Assembly: GCA_033675545.1 (NCBI GenBank)
Contig: JAWDGP010006281.1
Coordinates: 1-64,000 of the forward strand
DNA length: 64,000 nt
Direction: 5' to 3'
Source: Elysia crispata
Taxonomy: Eukaryota > Mollusca > Gastropoda > Plakobranchidae
Below the pieces are notes generated by a model. That model was not told the DNA's origin. It did no database searches and saw nothing but the letters and a program-made list of their open reading frames with translations. Position numbers and translations under genes: made by a program. Shown here piece by piece: positions 1-13,312 of this stretch (position 1 is its first letter; the number at the start of each line of letters is the position of its first letter).

Positions 1-3000
1 CGCCGGTTAATTTCTATTTTGGCCATCTCTATAATTAGCATAAATTCAATATGGCCGCCGGTTAATTTTATCTTGGTAATCTCTACCTAACAAGCATAAT
101 TTTTAATGTGGCCGCCAGTTGATTCTATTTTGGCCATCTCTACAATTAGCATAAATCCAATATAGCCGCCGGTTAATTTCTATTTTGGCCATCTCTATAA
201 TTAGCATCAATTCCAATTTCATTTTGGTAATCTATACAAAAGTACATTAAAATAATATAGCGGCGCGGTTAATTTCTATTTTGGCCATCTCTATAATTAG
301 CATAAATTCAATATGGCCGCCGGTTAATTTCTATTTTGGCCATCTCTCTGTAATTAGCGCATAATTTAATTTCAATATGGCCGCCGATTAATTTCTTTTT
401 TGGCCATCTCTATAATTAGCATAAATTCAATATTGACGCCGGTTAATTTCTATTTTGGCCATCTCTATAATAAGCATAAATTCAATATGGCCGCCGGTTA
501 ATTTCTATTTTAGCCATCTCTATAATTAGCATAAATTCAATATGGTCGCCGGTTAATTTTATCTTGGTAATCTCTTTAACAAGCATAAATTCCATATGGC
601 CGCCGGTTAATTTCTATTTTAGCCATCTCTATAATTAGCATAAATTCAATATGGCCGCCGGTTAATTTCTATTTTGGCCATCTCTATAATTAGCATAAAT
701 TCAATATGGTCGCCGGTTAATTTTATCTTGGTAATCCCTATAACAAGCATAATTTTAATATGGCCGCCGGTTAATTTCTATTTTGGCCATCTCTATAATT
801 AGCATAAATTCAATATGGCCGCCAGTTAATTTTATCTTGGTACGACCATCTCTATAACAAGCATAAATTTAATGTGGCCGCCAGTTGATTTCTATTTTGG
901 CCATCTCTACAATTAGCATAAATCCAATATGGCCGCCGGTTAATTTCTGTTTGGCCATCTCTATAATTACCATCAATTCAATATGGCCGCCGGTTAATTT
1001 CTATTTTGGCCATCTCTATAATTAACATAAATTCAGCATATGGCCGCCCGGTTAATTTCTATTTTGGCCATCTCTATAATTAGCATAAATTCAATATGGC
1101 CGCCAGTTAATTGTATCTTGGTAATCTCTATAACAAGCATAATTTTAATGTAGCCGCCAGTTGATTCTATTTTGCCCATCTCTATAATTAGCATAAAATT
1201 CCAAATATGGCCGCCGGTTGAAATTTCTATTTTGGCCATCTCTATAATTAGCATAAATTGGCAATATGGCCGCCGGTTAATTTCTATTTTGGCCGTCTCT
1301 ATATTTAGCATAAATTCAATATGGCCGCCAGTTAATTTCTATTTTGGCCATCTCTATAATTAGCATAAATTTAATATGGCCGCCAGTTAATTTCTATTTT
1401 GGCCATCTCTACTTAATTAGCACTTAAATTCAATATGGCCGCCGAGTTAATTTTATCTTGGTAATATGTATAACAAGCTTAATTTTAATGTGGCCGCCAG
1501 TTGATTCTATTTTGCCCATCTCTAGTAATTAACATAAATTCAATAACTGGCCGCCGGTTAATTTCTATTTTAGGCATCCTCTATAATTAGCACTAAATTT
1601 AATATGGCCGCCAGTTAATTTCTATTTTGGCCATCTCTACAATTAGCATAAATTCAATATGGCCGCCGGTTAATTTCTATTTTGGCCATCTCTATAATTA
1701 GCATAAATTCAATATGGCCGCCGGTTAATTTCTATTTTGGCCATCTCTATAATTAGCAAAAATACAATATGGTCGCCGGTTAATTTTATCTTGGTAATCT
1801 TTATAACAAGCATAATTTTAATGTGGCCGCCGGTTAATTTCTATTTTGGCCATCTCTATAATTAGCATAAATTCAATATAGCCGCCGGTTAATTTCTTTT
1901 TTTGACATCTCTATAATTAGCATAATTCCAATTTCATTTCGGTAATCTATACAAGTAGAATAAATCCAATATGGCCGCCGGTTAATTCTGTTTTGGCCAT
2001 CTCTATAATTAGCATAAATTCAATATGGCCGCCGGTTAATTTTATCTTGATAATCTCTATAACAAGCATAATTTTAATGTGGCCGCCGGTTAATTTCTAT
2101 TTTGGCCATCTCTATAATTAGCATAAATTCAATATGGCCGCCAGTTAATTCTATATTGGCCATCTCTACAATTAGCATAAATCCAATATAGACGCCGGTT
2201 AATTTTATCTTGGTAATCTCTATAACAAGCATAATTTTAATATGCCGCCAGTTGATTCTATTTTAGCCATCTCTACAATTAGCATCAATCCAATATAGAC
2301 GCCGGTTAATTTCTATTTTGGCCATCTCTATAATTAGTATAAATTCAATATGGCCGCCGGTTAATTTCTATCTTGGCCATCTCTATAATTAGCATAAATT
2401 CAATATGGCCGCCGGTTAATTTCTATTTTGGCCATCTCTATAATTAGCATAAATTCAATATGGCCGCCGGTTAATTTCTATTTTGGCCATCTCTATAATT
2501 AGCATAAATTCAATATGGCCGCCAGTTAATTTTATTTTGGTAATCTCTATAACAAGCATAATTTTAATGTGGCCGCCAGTTGATTTTATTTTGGCCATCT
2601 CTATAATTAGCATAAATTCAATATGGCCGCCGGTTAATTTCTATTTTGGCCATCTCTATAATTAGCATAAATTCAATATGGCCGCCGGTTAATTTCTATT
2701 TTGGCCATCTCTATAATTAGCATAAATTCAATATGGCCGCCGGTTAATTTCTATTTTGGTAATCTCTATAATTAGCAGAAATTCAATATGGCCGCCAGTT
2801 GATTCTATTTTGGCCATCTCTATAATTAGCATAAATTCAATATGGCCGCCAGTTAATTTCTATTTTGGCCATCTCTATAATTAGCATAAATTCAATATGG
2901 CCGCCGGTTAATTTCTTTTTTGCCATCTCTATAAATAGCATAAATTCAATATGGCCGCCGGTTAATTTCTATTTTGGTAATCTCTATAAAAGGCATAATT

Positions 3001-5160
3001 TTAATGTGGCCGCCAGTTGATTCTATTTTGCCCATCTCTACAATTAGCAAAAAATCCAATATAGCCGCCGGTTAATTTCTATTTTGGCCATCTCTATAAT
3101 AAGCATAATTTCGATATGGCCGCCGGTTAATTCTATTTTGGCCATCTCTATAATTAGCATAAATTCAATATGGCCGCCGGTTAATTTCTATTTTGGCCAT
3201 CTCTATAATTAGCATAAATTCAATATGGCCGCCGGTTAATTTTATCTTGGTAATCTCTATAACAAGCATAATTTTAATGTGGCCGCCAGTTGATTCTATT
3301 TTGGCCATCTCTACAATTAGCATAAATCCAATATAGACGCCGGTTAATTTCTATTTTGGCCATCTCTATAATTAGCATAAATTCAATATGGCCGCCGGTT
3401 AATTTCTATTTTGGCCATCTCTATAATTAGCATAAATTCAATATGGCCGCCGGTTAATTTCTATTTTGGCCATCTCTATAATTAGCATAAATTCAATATG
3501 GCCGCCAGTTAATTTTATTTTGGTAATCTCTATAATTAGCATAAATTTAATATGGCCGCCGGTTAATTTCTATTTTGGCCATCTCTATAATTAGCATAAA
3601 TTCAATATGGCCGCCGGTTAATTTCTATTTTGGCCATCTCTATAATTAGCATAAATTCAATATGGCCGCCGGTTAATTTTATCTTGGTAATCTCTATAAC
3701 AAGCATAATTTTAATGTGGCCGCCAGTTGATTCTATTTTGGCCATCTCTATAATTAGCATAAATTCAATATGGCCGCCGGTTAATTTCTATTTTGGCCAT
3801 CTCTATAATTAGCATAAATTCAATATGGCCGCCGGTTAATTTCTATTTTGGCCATCTCTATAATTAGCATAAATTCAATATGGCCGCCGGTTAATTTCTA
3901 TTTTGGCCATCTCTATAATTAGCATAAATTTAATGTGGCCGCCGGTTAATTTCTATTTTGGCCATCTCGCAATTAGCATAAATCCAATATGGCCGCCGGT
4001 TAATTCTATTTTGGCCATCTCTATAATTAGCATAAATTCAATATGGCCGCCGTTAATTTTATCTTGGCCATCTCTATAATTAGCATAATTTTAATGTGGC
4101 CGCCAGTTGATTCTATTTTGGCCATCTCTACAATTAGCATAAATCCAATATAGCCGCCGGTTAATTTCTTTTTTGGCCATCTCTATAATTAGCATAAATT
4201 CAATATGGCCGCCGGTTAATTTCTATTTTGGCCATCTCTATAATTAGCATAAATTCAATATGGCCGCCGGTTAATTTCTTTTTTGGCCATCTTTATAATT
4301 AGCATAAATTGAATATGGCCGCCAGTTAATTTCTATTTCGGCCATCTCTATAATTAGCATAAATTCAATATGGCCGCCGGTTAATTTCTATTTCGGCCAT
4401 CTCTATAATTAGCATAAATTTAATATGGCCGCCGGTTAATTTCTATTTTGGCCATCTCTATAATTAGCATAAATTCAATATGGCCGCCGGTTAATTTCTA
4501 TTTTGGCCATCTCTATAATTAGCATAAATTCAATATGGCCGCCGGTTAATTTCTATTTTGGCCATCTCTATAATTAGCATAAATTCAATATGGCCGCCGG
4601 TTAATTTCTATTTTGGCCATCTCTATAATTAGCATAAATCCAATATGGCCGCCGGTTAATTTCTATTTTGGCCATCTCTATAATTAGCATAAATTCAATA
4701 TGGCCGCCGGTTAATTTCTATTTTGGCCATCTCTATAATTAGCATAAATTCAATATGGCCGCCGGTTAATTTCTATTTTGGCCATCTCTATAATTAGCAT
4801 AAATTCAATATGGCCGCCGGTTAATTTCTATTTTGGCCATCTCTATAATTAGCATAAATTCAATATGGCCGCCGGTTAATTTTATCTTGGTAATCTCTAT
4901 AACAAGCATAATTTTAATGTGGCCGCCGGTTAATTTCTATTTTGGCCATCTCTATAATTAGCATAAATTCAATATGGCCGCCGGTTAATTTCTATTTTGG
5001 CCATCTCTATAATTAGCATAAATTCAATATGGCCGCCGGTTAATTTCTATTTTGGCCATCTCTATAATTAGCATAAATTCAATATGGCCGCCGGTTAATT
5101 CTATTTTGGCCATCTCTATAATTAGCATAAATTCAATATGGCCGCCGGTTAATTTCTATT

Positions 5161-8100
5161 TTGGCCATCTCTATAATTAGCATAAATTCAATATGGCCGC
5201 CGGTTAATTTTATCTTGGTAATCTCTATAATTAGCATAAATTCAATGTGGCCGCCAGTTGATTCTATTTTGGCCATCTCTATAATTAGCATAATTCTAAT
5301 ATGGCCGCCGGTTAATTTCTATTTTGGCCATCTCTATAATTAGCATAAATTCAATATGGCCGCCGGTTAATTTTCTATTTTGGCCATCTCTATAATTAGC
5401 ATAAATTCAATATGGCCGCCGGTTAATTTTATCTTGGTAATCTCTATAACAAGCATAATTTTAATGTGGCCGCCAGTTGATTCTATTTTGGCCATCTCTA
5501 TAATTAGCATAAATTCAATATGGCCGCCGGTTAATTTCTATTTTGGCCATCTCTATAATTAGCATAAATTCAATATGGCCGCCGGTTAATTTTATCTTGG
5601 TAATCTCTATAACAAGCATAATTTTAATGTGGCTGCCAGTTGATTCTATTTTGGCCATCTCTATAATTAGCATAAATTCAATATGGCCGCCGGTTAATTT
5701 CTATTTTGGCCATCTCTATAATTAGCATAAATTCAATATGGCCGCCGGTTAATTTCTATTTTGGCCATCTCTATAATTAGCATAAATTCAATATGGCCGC
5801 CAGTTAATTTCTATTTTGGCCATCTCTATAATTAGCATAAATTCAATATGGCCGCCGGTTAATTTCTATTTTGGCCATCTCTATAATTAGCATAAATTCA
5901 ATATGGCCGCCGGTTAATTTCTATTTTGGCCATCTCTATAATTAGCATAAATTCAATATGGCCGCCGGTTAATTTCTATTTTGGCCATCTCTATAATTAG
6001 CATAAATTCAATATGGCCGCCGGTTAATTTTATCTTGGTAATCTCTATAACAAGCATAATTTTAATGTGGCCGCCAGTTGATTCTATTTTGGCCATCTCT
6101 ATAATTAGCATAAATTCAATATGGCCGCCGGTTAATTTCTATTTTGGCCATCTCTATAATTAGCATAAATTCAATATGGCCGCCGGTTAATTTCTATTTT
6201 GGCCATCTCTATAATTAGCATAAATTCAATATGGCCGCCGGTTAATTTCTATTTTGCCCATCTCTATAATTAGCATAAATCCAATATGGCCGCCGGTTAA
6301 TTTCTATTTTAGCCATCTCTATAATTAGCATAAATTCAATATGGCCGCCGGTTAATTTTATCTTGGTAATCTCTATAATTAACATAATTTCAATATGGCC
6401 GCCGGTTAATTTCTATTTTGGCCATCTCTATAATTAGCATAAATTCAATATGGCCGCCGGTTAATTTCTATTTTGGCCATCTCTATAATTAGCATAAATT
6501 CAATATGGCCGCCGGTTAATTTTATCTTGGTAATCTCTATAACAAGCATAATTTTAATGTGGCCGCCAGTTGATTCTATTTTGGCCATCTCTATAATTAG
6601 CATAAATTCAATATGGCCGCCGGTTAATTTCTATTTTGGCCATCTCTATAATTAGCATAAATTCAATATGGCCGCCGGTTAATTTCTATTTTGGCCATCT
6701 CTATAATTAGCATAAATTCAATATGGCCGCCGGTTAATTTTATCTTGGTAATCTCTATAACAAGCATAATTTTAATGTGGCCGCCAGTTGATTCTATTTT
6801 GGCCATCTCTATAATTAGCATAAATTCAATATGGCCGCCGGTTAATTTCTATTTTGGCCATCTCTATAATTAGCATAAATTCAATATGGCCGCCGGTTAA
6901 TTTTATCTTGGTAATCTCTATAACAAGCATAATTTTAATGTGGCCGCCAGTTGATTCTATTTTGGCCATCTCTATAATTAGCATAAATTCAATATGGCCG
7001 CCGGTTAATTTCTATTTTGGCCATCTCTATAATTAGCATAAATTCAATATGGCCGCCGGTTAATTTCTATTTTGGCCATCTCTATAATTAGCATAAATTC
7101 AATACGGCCGCCGGTTAATTTCTATTTTAGCCATCTCTATAATTAGCATAAATTCAATATGGCCGCCGGTTAATTTTATCTTGGTAATCTCTATAACAAG
7201 CATAATTTTAATGTGGCTGCCAGTTGATTCTATTTTGGCTATCTCTATAATTAGCATAAATTCAATATGGCCGCCGGTTAATTTCTATTTTGGCCATCTC
7301 TATAATTAGCATAAATTCAATATGGCCGCCGGTTAATTTTATCTTGGTAATCTCTATAACAAGCATATTTTTAATGTGGCTGCCAGTTGATTCTATTTTG
7401 GCCATCTCTATAATTAGCATAAATTCAATATGGCCGCCGGTTAATTTCTATTTTGCCCATCTCTATAATTAGCATAAATTGAATATGGCCGCCGGTTAAT
7501 TTCTATTTTGGCCATCTCTATAATTAGCATAAATTCAATATGGCCGCCGGTTAATTTTATCTTGGTAATCTCTATAACAAGCATAATTTTAATGTGGCCG
7601 CCAGTTGATTCTATTTTGGCCATCTCTATAATTAGCATAAATTCAATATGGCCGCCGGTTAATTTCTATTTTGGCCATCTCTATAATTAGCATAAATTCA
7701 ATATGGCCGCCGGTTAATTTCTATTTTGGCCATCTCTATAATTAGCATAAATTCAATATGGCCGCCGGTTAATTTTATGTTGGTAATCTCTATAATTAGC
7801 ATAAATTCAATATGGCCGCCGGTTAATTTTATCTTGGTAATCTCTATAACAAGCATAATTTTAATGTGGCCGCCGGTTGATTCTATTTTGCCCATCTTTA
7901 TAATTAGCATAAATTCAATATGGCCGCCGGTTAATTTCTATTTTGGCCATCTCTATAATTAGCATAAATTCAATATGGCCGCCGGTTAATTTTATCTTGG
8001 TAATCTCTATAACAAGCATAATTTTAATGTGGCCGCCAGTTGATTCTATTTTGCCCATCTCTACAATTAGCATAAATCCAATATAGACGCCGGTTAATTT

Positions 8101-10955
8101 CTATTTTGGCCATCTCTATAATTAGCATAAATTCAATATGGCCGCCGGTTAATTTCTATTTTGGCCATCTCTATAATTAGCATAAATTCAATATGGCCGC
8201 CGGTTAATTTTATCTTGGTAATCTCTATAACAAGCATAATTTTAATGTGGCCGCCAGTTGATTCTATTTTGGCCATCTCTATAATTAGCAGAAATTCAAT
8301 ATAGACGCCGGTTAATTTCTATTTTGGCCATCTCTATAATTAGCATAAATTCAATATGGCCGCCGGTTAATTTTATCTTGGTAATCTCTATAACAAGCAT
8401 ATTTTTAATGTGGCCGCCAGTTGATTCTATTTTGGCCATCTCTATAATTAGCAGAAATTCAATATAGACGCCGGTTAATTTCTATTTTGGCCATCTCCAT
8501 AATTAGCATAAATTCAATATAGACGCCGGTTAATTTTATCTTGGTAATCTCTATAACAAGCATAATTTTAATGTGGCTGCCAGTTGATTCTATTTTGGCT
8601 ATCTCTATAATTAGCATAAATTCAATATGGCCGCCGGTTAATTTCTATTTTGGCCATCTCTATAATTAGCATAAATTCAATATGGCCGCCGGTTAATTTC
8701 TATTTTGGCCATCTCTATAATTAGCATAAATTCAATATGGCCGCCGGTTAATTTCTATTTTGGCCATCTCTATAATTAGCATAAATTCAATATGGCCGCC
8801 GGTTAATTTTATCTTGGTAATCTCTATAACAAGCATAATTTTAATGTGGCTGCCAGTTGATTCTATTTTGGCCATCTCTATAATTAGCATAAATTCAATA
8901 TGGCCGCCGGTTAATTTCTATTTTGGCCATCTCTATAATTAGCATAAATTCAATATGGCCGCCGGTTAATTTTATCTTGGTAATCTCTATAACAAGCATA
9001 ATTTTAATGTGGCCGCCAGTTGATTCTATTTTGGCCATCTCTATAATTAGCATAAATTCAATATGGCCGCCGGTTAATTTCTATTTTGGCCATCTCTATA
9101 ATTAGCATAAATTCAATATGGCCGCCGGTTAATTTCTATTTTGGCCATCTCTATAATTAGCATAAATTCAATATGGCCGCCGGTTATTTTTATCTTGGTA
9201 ATCTCTATAACAAGCATAATTTTAATGTGGCCGCCAGTTGATTCTATTTTGCCCATCTCTATAATTAGCATAAATTCAATATGGCCGCCGGTTAATTTTA
9301 TCTTGGTAATCTCTATAACAAGCATAATTTTAATGTGGCCGCCGGTTGATTCTATTTTGGCCATCTCTATAATTAGCATAAATTCAATATGGCCGCCGGT
9401 TAATTTCTATTTTGGCCATCTCTATAATTAGCATAAATTCAATATGGCCGCCGGTTAATTTCTATTTTGGCCATCTCTATAATTAGCATAAATTCAATAT
9501 GGCCGCCAGTTGATTCTATTTTGGCCATCTCTATAATTAGCATAAATTCAATATGGCCGCCGGTTAATTTTATCTTGGTAATCTCTATAACAAGCATAAT
9601 TTTAATGTGGCCGCCAGTTGATTCTATTTTGGCCATCTCTATAATTAGCATAAATTCAATATGGCCGCCGGTTAATTTCTATTTTGGCCATCTCTATAAT
9701 TAGCATAAATTCAATATGGCCGCCGGTTAATTTTATCTTGGTAATCTCTATAACAAGCATATTTTTAATGTGGCCGCCAGTTGATTCTATTTTGGCCATC
9801 TCTATAATTAGCAGAAATTCAATATAGACGCCGGTTAATTTCTATTTTGGCCATCTCCATAATTAGCATAAATTCATTATGGCCGCCGGTTAATTTCTAT
9901 TTTGGCCATCTCTATAATTAGCATAAATTCAATACGGCCGCCGGTTAATTTCTATTTTAGTCATCTCTATAATTAGCATAAATTCAATATGGCCGCCGGT
10001 TAATTTTATCTTGGTAATCTCTATAACAAGCATAATTTTAATGTGGCTGCCAGTTGATTCTATTTTGGCTATCTCTATAATTAGCATAAATTCAATATGG
10101 CCGCCGGTTAATTTCTATTTTGGCCATCTCTATAATTAGCATAAATTCAATATGGCCGCCGGTTCATTTTATCTTGGTAATCTCTATAACAAGCATATTT
10201 TTAATGTGGCTGCCAGTTGATTCTATTTTGGCCATCTCTATAATTAGCATAAATTCAATATGGCCGCCGGTTAATTTCTATTTTGCCCATCTCTATAATT
10301 AGCATAAATTGAATATGGCCGCCGGTTAATTTCTATTTTGGCCATCTCTATAATTAGCATAAATTCAATATGGCCGCCGGTTAATTTTATCTTGGTAATC
10401 TCTATAACAAGCATAATTTTAATGTGGCCGCCAGTTGATTCTATTTTGCCCATCTTGATAATTAGCATAAATTCAATATGGCCGCCGGTTAATTTCTATT
10501 TTGGCCATCTCTACAATTAGCATAAATTCAATATGGCCGCCGGTTAATTTCTATTTTGGCCATCTCTATAATTAGCATAAATTCATTATGGCCGCCGGTT
10601 AATTTTATGTTGGTAATCTCTATAATTAGCATAAATTCAATATGGCCGCCGGTTATTTTTATCTTGGTAATCTCTATAACAAGCATAATTTTAATGTGGC
10701 CGCCGGTTGATTCTATTTTGCCCATCTTTATAATTAGCATAAATTCAATATGGCCGCCGGTTAATTTCTATTTTGACCATCTCTATAATTAGCATAAATT
10801 CAATATGGCCGCCGGTTAATTTTATCTTGGTAATCTCTATAACAAGCATAATTTTAATGTGGCCGCCAGTTGATTCTATTTTGCCCATCTCTACAACTAG
10901 CATAAATCCAATATTGACGCCGGTTAATTTCTTTTTTGGCCATCTCTATAATTAG
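5161..10955. repeat. Higher-order repeat domain of satellite array 1
   Basis: Monomers recur in the fixed order b-c-a, giving a 163-bp trimer; an extra type-a monomer gives a 218-bp tetramer. Near-identical trimers begin at 5380, 5543, 5981, 6473, 6691, 6854, 7290, 7508, 8760 and 8923, so spacings are 163, 218 or larger sums. Copies are far more alike than neighbouring monomers within a trimer, which is the signature of recent amplification of a multimer. The period is not a multiple of three and no gene is implied. Confidence 0.9.
7041..8140. repeat. Segmental duplication inside array 1, copy 1
   Basis: This block matches 9871-10970 at a constant offset of 2830 bp. Shared private variants show it: ATACGGCCGCC at 7103 and 9933, the mutated monomer with GGCTGCCAGTTG, and the pair of monomers with TTGCCCATC. 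Edges are approximate because both sides are the same satellite. Confidence 0.8.
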
Positions 10956-10970
10956 CATAAATTCAATATG
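9871..10970. repeat. Segmental duplication inside array 1, copy 2
   Basis: Partner of the block at about 7041-8140, offset 2830 bp. It carries a few private changes of its own (for example the monomer with ATTGACGCC near 10913). A separate shared block, with ATTTTTAATGTGG followed by AGCAGAAATTC and ATAGACGCC, recurs at 8401 and 9761, an offset of 1360 bp. Confidence 0.78.
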
Positions 10971-11484
10971 GCCGCCGGTTAATTTCTATTCTGACCATCT
11001 CTATAATTAGCATAAATTTAATATGGCCGCCGGTTAATTTTATCTTGGTAATCTCTAAAACAAGCATAATTTTAATGTGGCCTCCAGTTGATTCTATTTT
11101 GGCCATCTCTACAATTAGGATAAATCCAATATAGCCGCCGGTTAATTTCTATTTTGGCAATCTCTATAATTAGCATATTTCCAATATGGCCGCCGATTAA
11201 TTCCAATGAAGTAATCTCCATAATTAGCATAATTCCAATATGGCCGCCAGTTTATTCGATTTTGGCAATCTCTATAATTAGCATAATTCCACTATGGCGG
11301 CCGGTTAATTCTTTTTTGGAAGTCTCTATAATTAGCATATTTCCAATTTTACTCGGGTCTGAAATTCGATTAGATTTTGATAATATGGTATTATTTTGAT
11401 GATTTATAGGGATCATTTTGATTCTACAGCATGTCTATTGTATTAGTATAGAGAAAGAAAAAATGGAAATCTTTCTACCGTTTT

Positions 11485-12262
11485 GAATTTTTTTTTTATT
11501 TCGAATTCTATTCTATTGTAATATTTAATTATGCTTGATTTGTAGAGATAGAAATAAAGAGGATTTTGTCACCCCTATTTAATTATTCAATATTGATTCA
11601 CCATCTTTGTGGCAGTTGGCTATTCCATGTTATGTTCCCAACACATATCACCCACGCATTATTATCAATTCGGCAATAAGGGTTTATGTTTCTATTACAG
11701 TAAATGGAGTTCAATATTTCTTTTGTATAAAAATGACGGATCTTAAACTCTGTGCAAATTGCAATGAATTGAAATTACTTGATGAATACCATAAACACAT
11801 ACGAAAACCTATTAAAAACAAGACATTTATCAAAAACAACAAAGACAGATTAAAAAAAAAAGTGTTATCTGAGTTTATTCAGAGAAATCCAAATTATAAA
11901 AATATAAAAAGAAATCATTATAATACACATTGTTTTCTAAAATAATTAAAAAGACACATACCAGTCTTTTAAAAATAACGTCAGTGAAACTTATGTATAT
12001 AACATAAACGAATATGACATTTTCATTAAAAGAGATAATACATATAAGGGCATTGCCTGTTAAATGAATTTTAATTTGTTTGACTTTCAGCTCACATTGC
12101 ATTACAATAAAAGACAATTAATACTTTACATAAAATTTTTTCAAAAACATTAATTAGGTTTTTACTCCAGTCAAGATAGTTTCCATGTTCTCTTTAAATG
12201 CGTTATCCAGAGAAATAGTAACTGGATGATAAGAAAGCTTTGAGGATTCAAACAAGGTCCCA
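11485..12262. other. About 780-bp block interrupting the duplication
   Basis: AT-rich block present in only one of two tandem copies. No terminal inverted repeats or poly-A tail were seen. Its left end (about 11505-11565), read on the minus strand, resembles a decayed satellite monomer (TCTATCTCTACAAAT then AAGCATAATT). It contains a weak open frame at 11733-11945. It could be an inserted element, or the other copy could have lost it by microhomology deletion. Confidence 0.5.
11733..11945 (+). CDS. Weak hypothetical ORF with a CxxC pair
   Basis: A 70-residue frame from an internal Met; an upstream extension to 11607 is also open. It begins MTDLKLCANCNELKLLDEY, with one CxxC pair, and ends in a Lys/Asn-rich tail that simply reflects AT-rich sequence. 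The CxxC-x3-K-L-x-E pattern recalls small zinc-binding motifs next to nuclease domains, but no second metal pair or catalytic motif follows. It may be chance or a relic carried by the 780-bp block. Confidence 0.15.
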   Translation: MTDLKLCANCNELKLLDEYHKHIRKPIKNKTFIKNNKDRLKKKVLSEFIQRNPNYKNIKRNHYNTHCFLK

Positions 12263-12829
12263 CGTTTTACTTCTGAAAAGGAATCACAAAAAAGAAAGAT
12301 TAATACGGGGGGTGAAACCTTAGCCAAATAAAGACTAGGAAAAAAAGACGAGGCAACAAACGTTTGTGTCTTTTGTTAATCCAAAACTAGGTCGACCGTT
12401 TCCACAAGAACCACCACCTTGACATTTACAATGTAAAAAAACACGTCCTCTCTATGTTTTGAGAACGATGTTGTTTTGACTGTTATTCAATCAGATTTTG
12501 ATAATATGGTATTATTTTGATGATTTATAGGGATCATTTCGATTCTACAGCATGTCTATTGTATTAGTATAGAGAAAGAAAAAATGGAAATCTTTCTACC
12601 GTTTTACTTCTGAAAAGGAATCACAAAAAAGAAAGATTAATATGGGGGGGGGGGGGTGAAACCTTAGCCAAATAAAGACTAGGAAAAAAAGACGAGGCAA
12701 CAAACGTTTGTGTCTTTTGTTAATCCAAAACTAGGTCGACCGTTTCCACAAGAACCACCACCTTGACATTTACAATGTAAAAAAACACGTCCTCTCTATG
12801 TTTTGAGAACGATGTTGTTTTGACTGTGA

Positions 12830-13062
12830 AGGAGTTGCTCTAGATAGCTATTAACAAATGTCATCGTAACAGTGTGCTGATTAACCAGCCGATCGGGTGA
12901 GCAATATTCAACTGAAAAGGCTTGTATTATATTTATAGGCGTCTCGACTAAAATCGACAATGTATGCTGAAACTTGAGTTTCTTTAGAAATGGTTATAAG
13001 TTTTGTAACATTTAAAACTAGAGGCTTATATAAAAAAATATTTAAAACAAAAATAACTTAAA

Positions 13063-13067
<5 letters not shown>
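12830..13067. other. Unassigned spacer
   Basis: Unique-looking AT-rich sequence between the tandem duplication and the microsatellite. No coding frame, splice pair or repeat was recognised. Confidence 0.5.
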
Positions 13068-13108
<41 letters not shown>

Positions 13109-13126
13109 CATTGTATGCTCATGCTG

Positions 13127-13191
<65 letters not shown>

Positions 13192-13215
13192 TTCTCTCTA
13201 TTTCTCTTTCTCGTT
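13068..13215. repeat. Compound (TA)n-(CT)n microsatellite
   Basis: About 36 bp of TA, then a short unique stretch, then TCTG/CT repeats. The same TA-then-CT order precedes the related dispersed copy at 15655. Confidence 0.95.
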
Positions 13216-13312
13216 CTAACCCTCTTTGAAATTTGAAGTAAAAATAAAGCCAGAAAATACATCGCTACATGGCGACTTACATAAAGATAGCACTGTACAA
13301 AGTTTTTTAACT
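13208..13312. repeat. Dispersed repeat, copy 1
   Basis: About 100 bp starting at CTCGTTCTAA, running through TTTGAAATTTGAAGTAAA and CTACATGGCGACTTACATAA to CACTGTAC. It matches 15729-15836 with scattered differences and a short insertion. Both copies sit directly after TA/CT microsatellites, so the simple repeat may be part of the mobile or duplicated unit. Confidence 0.75.

Larger units (their letters stand above)
1..11350. repeat. Satellite array 1 (54/55-bp monomer)
   Basis: A head-to-tail tandem array runs from the left edge of the window to about 11350, roughly 200 monomers by length. The commonest monomer is 55 bp. It has a GC-rich box (ATGGCCGCCGG) in an AT-rich background, followed by TTAATTTCTATTTTGGCC, ATCTCTATAATTAGCAT and AAATTCAAT. 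Three monomer types are visible: a (55 bp, as above), b (54 bp, with TTATCTTGGTAATC and AACAAGCATAATTTTAATG) and c (54 bp, starting AGTTGATTCTATT). The first 3.5 kb is more diverged with many one-base indels. About 4320-4870 is almost pure type a. 5161-10955 is higher-order. The last few monomers (11150-11350) are diverged and resemble array 2. The array is open at the left, so its true length is unknown. The short open frames inside it are by-products of the period. Confidence 0.97.
11362..12829. repeat. 345-bp tandem duplication, first copy interrupted
   Basis: Two adjacent direct copies abut the satellite edge. The second copy (12484-12829) is continuous. The first copy is split into 11362-11484 and 12263-12483 by about 780 bp. 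The two halves align to the second copy almost base for base, apart from a longer G run near 12643. The break point carries CGTTTT on both sides (11479-11484 and 12263-12268) and once in the intact copy, which looks like a 6-bp target-site duplication or a microhomology. Confidence 0.88.

Noticed and set aside
2483-10955. Many 60-96-residue open frames (MAISIISINSIWPPV-type) in the satellite
   Set aside because: They repeat with the 163-bp unit, exist on both strands, and follow monomer indels. They are translation of a tandem repeat, not a protein family.
1-11350. Regularly spaced repeats as a CRISPR-like array
   Set aside because: Units are contiguous with no unique spacers, and the genome is clearly eukaryotic.
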